Source of the DNA: Bacteroidales bacterium
GTDB taxonomy: Bacteria; Bacteroidota; Bacteroidia; Bacteroidales; UBA932
Assembly: GCA_024695285.1 (NCBI GenBank)
Contig: JAILIM010000034.1
Span: 1-41,641 of the forward strand
Length of the DNA: 41,641 bases
Direction of reading: 5' to 3'
Below, piece by piece: positions 15,793-22,509 of this stretch. Position numbers and translations under genes: made by a program. Every line of letters begins with the position of its first letter. Position 1 is the first letter of the stretch. The notes below the pieces were generated by a model. That model worked only from the letters and a program-made list of their open reading frames with translations. It had not been told where the DNA came from and made no database searches.

Positions 15793-16887
15793 TTAGATTT
15801 TGAGGCTCTTGTATGAACCGACCATCTTCAAGCGGTCGCAGACTGTCTCGAGCTGGCGCAGGAGGTCGCGGCCGTTTTCAGTTTCAACTCCGCCTTCGAG
15901 CTCGGCGAAAAAGTAGTGGTTCCAGAGCGGTCCTGCTACTGGACGGCTGTGGAGGCTGCTCATGTTGAAGCCGTGCGAGCCTATGATATTCAATATCTTG
16001 GCAAGGGCTCCCGCCTCGTTGCGCACCGTGAACACAAGGATGAAATGCTCCCCGTCGGTCTCCGGGAGGCTGGCCTTGTTGCGGGCCCGGGAAAAGACGG
16101 CAAAACGGGTGGTGTTGGCTACGGCGGAATTGATGTTCGGCTCCAGCACCTCCAGCCCGTAGAGGAGCGCAGTCTGCCGGGATGCAATCGCCCCGATACT
16201 CTTGTCGCCTATACGGACCACCTCCTTGGCGGCTGCCGCCGTGTTGGAAAACTCGCGGGCCTCAAGCCCCCGGTCGGTGATGAAGCGGGCGCACTGGGCC
16301 AGGGCCTGGGGGTGGCTAAGGACCGTGCGTATATCCTCCGGACGCGTGCCGGGAAGCCCGAGAAGGTTCTGGGACACGTCCAGTTCGAGCATGAGGTTGA
16401 TGTAGAGACTGCCGTGGAAGGTCAGGTCCATGACTCCGCCCACGTCGCCAGCAAAGCTGTTTTCAACCGGCAGCACGGCCGTGTCGGCCTCTCCGGTCTC
16501 GCAGGCCTTGTAGGCGCTTTCGAAATCGGGATAGGGCACGATGTCCGCCTCGGGGAACACGGTCTGGGCCGCGATGTGGGCAAAAGCGCCCGGCACGCCG
16601 CAGTAGGCGATCTTCATCCCGTTCATCAGGCGGCCCTGATAGGCCTTGGATATCTTCATCATGTCCCTGAGGAACAGGACATAATACTCCTGGATTGAGG
16701 GATCGGAGATGTTGTCGGTGTTGTTGGCAATCACCCTGGCCTCCTGGGCCGCATCGAGTATGGGGAGACCGTTGCCCTTCTTATAGTCGAGCACTTTGCC
16801 GGCGAGCCGCATCCTCTTCTCGAAGAGGACAGCCATTTCCTTGTCTACTTCGGCTATTCCCTGCCGGGCTTCTTCCAGTTCGTTCAT
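15793..16887 (-). CDS. pheA: Chorismate mutase-prephenate dehydratase (P-protein)
   Basis: 364 residues in three parts. The AroQ-type chorismate mutase (1-90) shows ARQGIAEVD, EKRMRLAGKVLDYKK and the Asp/Glu pair in ILDAAQEA. The prephenate dehydratase (about 95-280) runs from KIAYCGVPGAFAHIAA to NTTRFAVFSR, which holds the catalytic Thr-Arg-Phe. A C-terminal ACT domain (VRNEAGALAKILNIIGSHGF) should bind phenylalanine for feedback. The usual ESRP of the ACT domain reads HSRP here, which may alter the allosteric site. Start ATG 16887; the longer open frame upstream overlaps the rubredoxin gene and is rejected. Confidence 0.93.
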   Translation of the reverse strand: MNELEEARQGIAEVDKEMAVLFEKRMRLAGKVLDYKKGNGLPILDAAQEARVIANNTDNISDPSIQEYYVLFLRDMMKISKAYQGRLMNGMKIAYCGVPGAFAHIAAQTVFPEADIVPYPDFESAYKACETGEADTAVLPVENSFAGDVGGVMDLTFHGSLYINLMLELDVSQNLLGLPGTRPEDIRTVLSHPQALAQCARFITDRGLEAREFSNTAAAAKEVVRIGDKSIGAIASRQTALLYGLEVLEPNINSAVANTTRFAVFSRARNKASLPETDGEHFILVFTVRNEAGALAKILNIIGSHGFNMSSLHSRPVAGPLWNHYFFAELEGGVETENGRDLLRQLETVCDRLKMVGSYKSLKI

Positions 16888-16888
16888 T

Positions 16889-17023
16889 CTACTGTTCTGG
16901 CTCGAACATATCCTTCCCCACTCCGCAGAGAGGGCAGAGCCAGTCTTCGGGAAGTTGATCGAAAGGGGTTCCTTCAGCGGCCTCGTCATAGACATATCCG
17001 CAAACGGTGCAAACGTATTTCAT
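16889..17023 (-). CDS. Short rubredoxin (44 residues)
   Basis: [18 protein letters not shown] opens a small rubredoxin: Cys5 and Cys8 in CTVCG, Cys30 and Cys33 in CPLCG, with [17 protein letters not shown] at the end. The four Cys bind one iron for one-electron transfer. It lacks about nine residues of the usual 52-54 in the loop between YDEA and the P-E-D-W strand, as in a known short form. It is the first gene of the aromatic operon, one base before pheA, 18 bases or so behind the promoter. Its electron partner is unknown; the rubrerythrin at 27801 is one candidate. Confidence 0.9.
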   Translation of the reverse strand: MKYVCTVCGYVYDEAAEGTPFDQLPEDWLCPLCGVGKDMFEPEQ

Positions 17024-17046
17024 ATCTTCTTATGTTTATATCCTTG

Positions 17047-17077
17047 CAAATATAAACAATCTGCACAACAATTCAAA
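17047..17077 (-). promoter_or_regulatory. Promoter of the aromatic amino acid operon
   Basis: On the minus strand TTTG (17077-17074), exactly 19 bases, then TATATTTG (17054-17047): a full match to the Bacteroidetes consensus, 23 bases ahead of the rubredoxin ATG. Confidence 0.85.
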
Positions 17078-17095
17078 CGGGCTTTCTGGGAGATA

Positions 17096-17171
17096 CTGAC
17101 GAAATGTCGCAGAGACTGACAAAATGTCTTGATTTTCAAGCAGTTAAGCGTTAATTTAGGACAAAATGTAC
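17096..17171. promoter_or_regulatory. Three operator-like repeats upstream of hsp20
   Basis: CTGACGAAATGTC (17096-17108), CTGACAAAATGTC (17116-17128) and GGACAAAATGTAC (17159-17171). The core GACA-N3-TGTC is a dyad. The first two are 20 bases apart, about two helical turns. They lie between the aromatic operon promoter and hsp20, so a regulator here could act on either. A stress regulator for hsp20 is the likeliest reading. Confidence 0.5.
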
Positions 17172-17264
17172 AAAAAATCCGGATGGTCCTGGTTTTGATA
17201 TATGTTAAAGCGTTCCGCGATTGGCGCGGGGCCTTGAAACAACAACAAACAACTTTTAAAATAT

Positions 17265-17270
17265 AGGAGA
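17265..17270 (+). promoter_or_regulatory. Shine-Dalgarno-like site of hsp20
   Basis: AGGAGA lies seven bases before ATG 17278. Such sites are rare in this group and in this window, suggesting strong translation of hsp20. Confidence 0.6.
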
Positions 17271-17277
17271 TTTTATT

Positions 17278-17718
17278 ATGTATCCAGTAGTCAGAAGGAA
17301 TCAGACTTGGCTTCCAAGCATCTTCAGCGATCTTTTCGATGATGATTTCAACGTAATGCCCGCAAGGCAGTTCGCTTCCCCGGCCGTGAACATCAAGGAG
17401 ACCGACAAGGAGTTCAAGATTGAAATCGCGGCTCCCGGAATGACCAAAGAGGACTTCAGCGTCCGCATCGACAACGACGACGAGCTTGTCATCGCCCTCG
17501 AGAAGAAGAACAAGAAAGAGGAGAAAGACGAGAAAGGCACCAATTACCTGCGTCGTGAATTCTCCTACACGTCCTTCCACCAGAGCTACACCCTTCCCGA
17601 GAACATCGACCTCGACAACATCGCAGCCGAGATGGTCAACGGAGTGCTCAACATCACACTACCCAAGAAGATCGAGGAGAAGAAAGTCCCCGCTTCCCGT
17701 CACATAGAAGTCAGGTAA
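17278..17718 (+). CDS. hsp20: Small heat shock protein, Hsp20 / alpha-crystallin family
   Basis: 146 residues. Holds unfolding proteins until ATP-dependent chaperones act. The N-terminal arm has WLPSIFSDLFDDDF, and the alpha-crystallin domain runs from SPAVNIKETDKEFKIEIAAP (about residue 38) to GVLNITLPKK, ending with the I-x-I-like tail HIEVR. A charged loop (EKKNKKEEKDEKG) lies in the middle, where dimer-swap strands sit. It stands alone between its regulatory region and a strong terminator. Confidence 0.95.
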   Translation: MYPVVRRNQTWLPSIFSDLFDDDFNVMPARQFASPAVNIKETDKEFKIEIAAPGMTKEDFSVRIDNDDELVIALEKKNKKEEKDEKGTNYLRREFSYTSFHQSYTLPENIDLDNIAAEMVNGVLNITLPKKIEEKKVPASRHIEVR

Positions 17719-17740
17719 GGCTGTTTTTCCAACCTGTTTT

Positions 17741-17774
17741 AATGCCCGGAACCGCTCATAAGGTTCCGGGCATT
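17741..17774. terminator. Terminator after hsp20
   Basis: AATGCCCGGAACC and GGTTCCGGGCATT form a perfect 13-bp stem with an eight-base loop, preceded by a T-run (TGTTTT) and followed by AATCGTTTAT. It begins 23 bases after hsp20. Confidence 0.85.
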
Positions 17775-17878
17775 AATCGTTTATCCTCTTCGCTTATAAA
17801 ACCGGCCCGTTCGCTGAATCTTTTTCAGCATGGCTCAGGCTTTGTTTAACCTGGACATGAACCAAAAAGAGTTTGGAT

Positions 17879-20551
17879 ATGGAAACAATTATCAAAAGAA
17901 TCGCATGGGCCGCATTACTGATTTGCGCGGCCTGCTCATCAGACGACATAACTATAGAAACGCCGTCGGACGACACCACCACCGTCCATGATGAACTCAG
18001 TTATGTGACTCTCCAGGCTTTTTCCGAAGATCTCGACAGCAAAGTCTATGTCAGCGACGGGAACCTTACCCCCTACTGGTCAGACAGCGATGTCATTGCA
18101 ATCTTTGACGACGAAAAAAGGGTATTTACCGTCAAGGAGTGCAACGGCAGCAACGCTGTATTTGAAGGCAGCTTGAGCAATACATACAGCGGCTCTTTAT
18201 ACGCTGCATATCCATACGATGCAGTTTCATCCAGAAGCGGTGAAACGGTCACTCTTTTGCTTCCGTCATCCCAAAAAGTATCGTATGGTGTGAGTGTAGA
18301 CAAGGACGCCCTGCTGGCAGTTGCAGCAACCGACTCCGGAACGAACCTCAGCTTCCTGAATGTTACCGGGCTGGTGCGTTTCCAAATAGATTCGGAAGAC
18401 ATAGTTTCGATCAAACTGGAAGGCAACGGTTCAGAACCCCTTGCCGGCTCTGTCACCGCATCTTTCCGCACCGGCGTAATCAGTTCCGGGGGATCGTCAT
18501 CCTCAGTCACACTTTCTTCTTCATCCGGCGGCGCCCTTGCAGCCGGCGTCTATTTCATGGCCGTCGCGCCCGTCAGCCTCTCCAGCGGCCTTACCCTCAC
18601 GTTCACCAACGGCAGCGGAAAAGTGGCCACCAAGACCAGTTCAAACTCCGCGGAGATAAAACGTTCAAGCGGCATCAACCTGGGCTTGGTCACAGAAGGC
18701 CTGAACTGGGGCGACGCAGAAGAGGAAGAAGAGGAAGATACGGGCGGCGGAATCATCGAATCTGACGATGTAGATGCCAACGACGATGACATAGTGAGCA
18801 ACACCACCTTCGACTGCACCGTGAGGGTTGTTTTCTCCAACACCGGAGACGCCGTGGTCAAGAATGCTTCGGATTTGAGCGTCAGCATTGACGGCAACGA
18901 CGTCACGATAACCAACGACACCAAGAAAAGCATAATATACGAACTGTCCGGAAGCACTTCCGACGGCTTCTTCAAGCTCTACAGCGCAAAAAAGCAGGCA
19001 ATAGTTCTGAACGGTGTCAGCATCACAAATCCCAGCGGCGCAGCCATCAACAACCAGAGCAAGAAACGCACGTTCGTGGTCGTCAAGGGCACCAACAGCC
19101 TCAAAGACGGAGCCACCTACACGGAAACGCCCGCCGACGAAGACGAAAAAGCAGCATTCTTCAGCGAAGGCCAGCTGGTGTTCAGCGGCAGCGGATCCCT
19201 CAGCATCACCGCCAGCGGGAAAGCCGGCATCAGTTCCGACGACTACGTACGCTTCATGTCAAGTCCCACCGTGAAGGTGACTTCTTCTTCAGGCAACGGC
19301 GTGCGCGGAAAAGACTATATACAGGTATCGAACGGCAGCATCGAAGCCACGGTCAGCGCCTCCACCAAGAAAGGATTCACCTCCGATTCGCTGGTAGTGT
19401 TCGACGGAGGCACCACCACCATCTCAGTGGCCGGAGCCTCAGCCTACGACAGCGACGACGCAGAATTCAAGAATGCCGCGGGCGTGAAAGCAGACAAACA
19501 GGTTCAGATCAACGGCGGCACGCTCACGGTGACATGCACTGGCAACGGAGCCAAAGGCATCAGCAGCGACGAGGCCGTGAAGATTACCGGCGGCACGACC
19601 TCCGTAACGATGAGCGGAGGCGTCGTATACGACAGTATATCAGCAGAATACAAGGGCACCGCAGGTATTAAGGCAGACAGTTACTTCAACATGTCTGCCG
19701 GGTCGCTGACAATCAAGAACAGCGGCAAAGGCGGCAAGGGCATACGCGCAGGAGACTACGACTACGACAGTATAAGCCACTCGGTATCAGACAGCTTCAT
19801 CACCGGCGGAACAATAAGCATCACAACTACCGGCACCGAGACCAATGACGTGTCTTGCAAGGCGATAAAGATTGGATGGGTGAGCAAGAGCGGCACCGGC
19901 GACCATGCTACCGTAACCGGCAATGCCGGCAACATCACGGTCAGCGGAGGAAGCATCGTTCTGAACTGCTCCGGTGCAGAGTGCTTCGAAGCCAAAGGCA
20001 ATCTTACTGTAAACAATGGCCAGATATATGCAAGCTCATCGGCAGACGATGCCATCAACAGTCAGGGAGAGATGAATTTCAATGGCGGCTATGTATACGC
20101 CTTCTCTTCGAAGAATGATGCAATCGACGCCAATCACGACCTGATACTGACCGGAGGATACGTCACGGCAATCACAACCAAAGGATCTCCGGAAGTGGCG
20201 CTTGACGCCAATACGGAAAGCCGGTACAAACTCTACATAAACAGCGGTGCGACCCTTGTCGCATATGGCGGCTTGGAAAGTGGATACTCAGCGTCGCAGA
20301 CCGTCAAGACGATGAGCTGCACAGCCGGCAACTGGAACGCCCTCTACGGCGGTGGTGCCTACCTCTGCGCCTTCAAAGTCCCTTCAGGGATATCAAGCGT
20401 TGCCGTTTCCGCTCCTGCATTATCTTCCGGCTACAAAGGAGTTACAGTAAGCGGAACAAGCTACTGCAATAATGTATGGGCCAAATCCGGGATAAGCGGT
20501 GGCAGTCAGGTGACCCTCAGCAATTATTCAGGAGGCGGAAGTCACAGATAA
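17879..20551 (+). CDS. Surface lipoprotein: fimbrillin-like domain fused to Cthe_2159-type beta-helix domain
   Basis: 890 residues. Lipoprotein signal with lipid Cys19 (WAALLICAAC; -3 position is an unusual Cys). Residues about 38-275 resemble Mfa/fimbrillin-like domains of Bacteroidetes (VTLQAFSEDLDSKVYVSDG; TPYWSDSDVIAIFDD; SLYAAYPYD; LSFLNVTGLVRFQI). An acidic linker (GDAEEEEEEDTGGG) follows. Then comes a long Ser/Thr/Gly-rich beta-helix (about 305-880) with repeated -GG-I-V- rungs and the motifs KKQAIVLNGVSI, KRTFVVVKG, FFSEGQLVFSGSGSL, GISSDDYVRF and KGSPEVALDANTE of the carbohydrate-binding Cthe_2159 family. The paralog at 22510 shares nearly all of these. ATG 17879 chosen; a TTG two codons earlier is rejected. 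Convergent with the response regulator, 11 bases apart. Confidence 0.8.
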   Translation: METIIKRIAWAALLICAACSSDDITIETPSDDTTTVHDELSYVTLQAFSEDLDSKVYVSDGNLTPYWSDSDVIAIFDDEKRVFTVKECNGSNAVFEGSLSNTYSGSLYAAYPYDAVSSRSGETVTLLLPSSQKVSYGVSVDKDALLAVAATDSGTNLSFLNVTGLVRFQIDSEDIVSIKLEGNGSEPLAGSVTASFRTGVISSGGSSSSVTLSSSSGGALAAGVYFMAVAPVSLSSGLTLTFTNGSGKVATKTSSNSAEIKRSSGINLGLVTEGLNWGDAEEEEEEDTGGGIIESDDVDANDDDIVSNTTFDCTVRVVFSNTGDAVVKNASDLSVSIDGNDVTITNDTKKSIIYELSGSTSDGFFKLYSAKKQAIVLNGVSITNPSGAAINNQSKKRTFVVVKGTNSLKDGATYTETPADEDEKAAFFSEGQLVFSGSGSLSITASGKAGISSDDYVRFMSSPTVKVTSSSGNGVRGKDYIQVSNGSIEATVSASTKKGFTSDSLVVFDGGTTTISVAGASAYDSDDAEFKNAAGVKADKQVQINGGTLTVTCTGNGAKGISSDEAVKITGGTTSVTMSGGVVYDSISAEYKGTAGIKADSYFNMSAGSLTIKNSGKGGKGIRAGDYDYDSISHSVSDSFITGGTISITTTGTETNDVSCKAIKIGWVSKSGTGDHATVTGNAGNITVSGGSIVLNCSGAECFEAKGNLTVNNGQIYASSSADDAINSQGEMNFNGGYVYAFSSKNDAIDANHDLILTGGYVTAITTKGSPEVALDANTESRYKLYINSGATLVAYGGLESGYSASQTVKTMSCTAGNWNALYGGGAYLCAFKVPSGISSVAVSAPALSSGYKGVTVSGTSYCNNVWAKSGISGGSQVTLSNYSGGGSHR

Positions 20552-20562
20552 GACGGAGGCAG

Positions 20563-21291
20563 CTATTCCAACCTGTTCCTGCCAAGATAATTCTTCAGTT
20601 CAAGACGGTACATGTCGCCCACCGGCAACACTGTACCGTCTTCGAGTCTGACTTCCGACCTTCCCACTTCCTTTATATTCGAGAGTGACACGATATAAGA
20701 GCGGTGGATACGCAGGAACTGCCCTTCAGGAAGCTTTTCCATAAGATATTTCAAGCCCATCAACACAACAATGGGCACCGTACTGCCTTTCGTGAACACT
20801 TTAATATATTCACTCATACCTTCTGCATATCGGATATCGGCAAAGCGGACACGCACCGACTTGTGGTCGGTACGGAAGAAGATTGAATCCCCGGATTGGG
20901 TCTTTTCGGCTCCCCTGGATGCAATTGCAAGCGCAGCCTCATAACGAGCCTTAACTTTATTTGAAGCCCGGATAAAATCAGCAAGGCTGAAAGGTTTCAG
21001 AAGATAATCCACAGCATCCACACGGAAGCCATCCACCGCATATTCGGAATAAGCCGTAGTAAACACGACCAAAGGCGGTCTTTCGAGCATACGCATAAAG
21101 TCCATTCCCGAGAGGTCTGGCATATTGATATCCAGGAACATTGCATCCACAACCTTCTCATCGAGTACAGGACGGGCCTCTATGGCGCTTCGGAATGATC
21201 CTGCCAACTCAAAAAAAGGAACCTTTGCTATATATGCCTCAAGTTGTTTCAGTGCCAGAGGCTCGTCGTCTATCGCTATTACTCTTATCAT
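20563..21291 (-). CDS. LytTR-family response regulator
   Basis: 242 residues. The receiver domain (1-120) has AIDDEP (Asp8, Asp9), phosphorylation site Asp54 in FLDINMP, TTAYSEYAVDGF, and the switch Lys in YLLKPF. The C-terminal LytTR DNA-binding domain (about 140-240) reads FFRTDHKSVRVRFADIRYAE...FLRIHRSYIVSLSNI. The ATG overlaps the kinase stop (ATGA). It most likely controls the two flanking beta-helix lipoprotein genes; I see no clear LytTR direct repeats by eye. Confidence 0.93.
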   Translation of the reverse strand: MIRVIAIDDEPLALKQLEAYIAKVPFFELAGSFRSAIEARPVLDEKVVDAMFLDINMPDLSGMDFMRMLERPPLVVFTTAYSEYAVDGFRVDAVDYLLKPFSLADFIRASNKVKARYEAALAIASRGAEKTQSGDSIFFRTDHKSVRVRFADIRYAEGMSEYIKVFTKGSTVPIVVLMGLKYLMEKLPEGQFLRIHRSYIVSLSNIKEVGRSEVRLEDGTVLPVGDMYRLELKNYLGRNRLE

Positions 21292-22388
21292 ACCAGGCGT
21301 GTCGGCTTGGCCGGAATCACCAGCAGAACCGAGTAAGTATCCGGCTTGTTTTCCATATGTAAAACGAATGCATCACCGTAGAGCAACTCGAAACGATGCC
21401 TTGAGTTCTCCAGTCCGACACCTTTTTCGGATGCCCGGGGCCTGCCCGATTGGCTGTTGACGCAATTGAACAACACCTTGCCGGACTCGACAGCAACGGA
21501 TATGCGCACAAAACTCTCTTTCTCGTAACTCAACCCGTGTTTAAACGCGTTCTCCACGAAAGAGGCGAAGGCCAGAGGCGGCACTTCTGCGCCATTATCC
21601 TCGGGAGGCCTGGAATATTCTATTTGCAGATTATCCCCAAAACGCATACGCATCAAGGCCACGTAATTGTCCAGGAATTCAAGATCCTGCCCAAGGGGAA
21701 TCGTCGCCCTGTTGGAATCGTATAGGACATGCCGCATCAGTTTGCTGAGTTCCACAATACTCTCTTTCGCCTTCTCCGGATCAATATCAACAAGTGCGTG
21801 GATATTGTTCAAGGTATTCATAAAAAAATGCGGATTGATCTGGTATCTGAGCGACTCCAGCTGGTGACTGAGGTTCTCCTTTTCAAGCCTGGCCAATTCC
21901 ATCTTTTCATACTCACCATGAAAATAGAACTTTGCTCCAAGGTTGGCAGCAACCAGCATCAGCCCGAGAAGACAGTTCAGCATCTCGGGGCTAAGTGGAC
22001 GCCAGGCTCTTCCGTCAGGCATATGGGGCATGAAACCGTCTTCCCACGGAGCAGGCTCCGGCGGCGCCATTCCCGGACCTGGGTTGTCCCTTAAAAGAAA
22101 TACGTATGCTACAAAGGCCCCGAAAAGAAGTACAGTCAGCGCAATATATCCCCATACCTGCTTTTTATAAATAAGCAATGGGGCAATCAGGTAGTTATGA
22201 AAGGCAAAAAGCAGCAGATAAGGCACGGCACGGAGCCATGAGCCCAGAATCGCGCCAAAATCCACGCCCCCTTCCTTACGCACGATACACTCCATAACCA
22301 CGCGCAAAGCCAGCAAGAAAAACACCGTAATCCAGATAATGATATAGATACGGTTTTCCCTTTCCTCTTCTCGTCTCAGCATTTTCAT
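21288..22388 (-). CDS. LytS-type sensor histidine kinase
   Basis: 366 residues. Four membrane segments (about 14-34, 46-73, 79-99, 136-155) precede a coiled linker and a His_kinase domain. Phospho-acceptor His187 sits in YQINPHFFMNTLNNIHA, and the N-box is SFVENAFKHG; GVGLENSRHRFELLYG is the ATP lid region. Between membrane segments 3 and 4 is a Pro/Met/His-rich extracytoplasmic loop (NPGPGMAPPEPAPWEDGF, then MPHMPDG), the only sizeable outside region and so the probable sensor. Start ATG 22388 lies five bases after a TATTTTTG box; the longer open frame upstream runs antisense into the 22510 gene and is rejected. Confidence 0.9.
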   Translation of the reverse strand: MKMLRREEERENRIYIIIWITVFFLLALRVVMECIVRKEGGVDFGAILGSWLRAVPYLLLFAFHNYLIAPLLIYKKQVWGYIALTVLLFGAFVAYVFLLRDNPGPGMAPPEPAPWEDGFMPHMPDGRAWRPLSPEMLNCLLGLMLVAANLGAKFYFHGEYEKMELARLEKENLSHQLESLRYQINPHFFMNTLNNIHALVDIDPEKAKESIVELSKLMRHVLYDSNRATIPLGQDLEFLDNYVALMRMRFGDNLQIEYSRPPEDNGAEVPPLAFASFVENAFKHGLSYEKESFVRISVAVESGKVLFNCVNSQSGRPRASEKGVGLENSRHRFELLYGDAFVLHMENKPDTYSVLLVIPAKPTRLV

Positions 22389-22393
22389 TTTCG

Positions 22394-22401
22394 CAAAAAT
22401 A
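22394..22401 (-). promoter_or_regulatory. -7 promoter box of the two-component operon
   Basis: TATTTTTG on the minus strand ends five bases before the kinase ATG, implying a leaderless or nearly leaderless transcript. Confidence 0.6.
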
Positions 22402-22461
22402 GTTATTAAAAAGAAAAGGAATACCGGCTTCACTGAAAAAAATGCGGCGTTTGCTGAAACT

Positions 22462-22494
22462 TTTGTATATTGGCAAGTATCTTGTTTAGCTTTG
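22462..22494 (+). promoter_or_regulatory. Promoter of the VTC/DUF4956 operon
   Basis: TTTG (22462-22465), 21 bases, TAGCTTTG (22487-22494); the ATG is 15 bases further on. Divergent from the kinase promoter across about 60 bases. Confidence 0.75.
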
Positions 22495-22509
22495 TGGTAA
22501 ACTATCGAT

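Noticed and set aside
16888..16995. N-terminal extension of pheA
   Set aside because: The extra 36 codons overlap the rubredoxin gene in another frame and do not resemble any chorismate mutase N-terminus.
17741..17774. Inverted repeat as an insertion-sequence end
   Set aside because: It sits just after hsp20, is perfectly paired with a short loop, and has no partner copy elsewhere in the window; a terminator is simpler.
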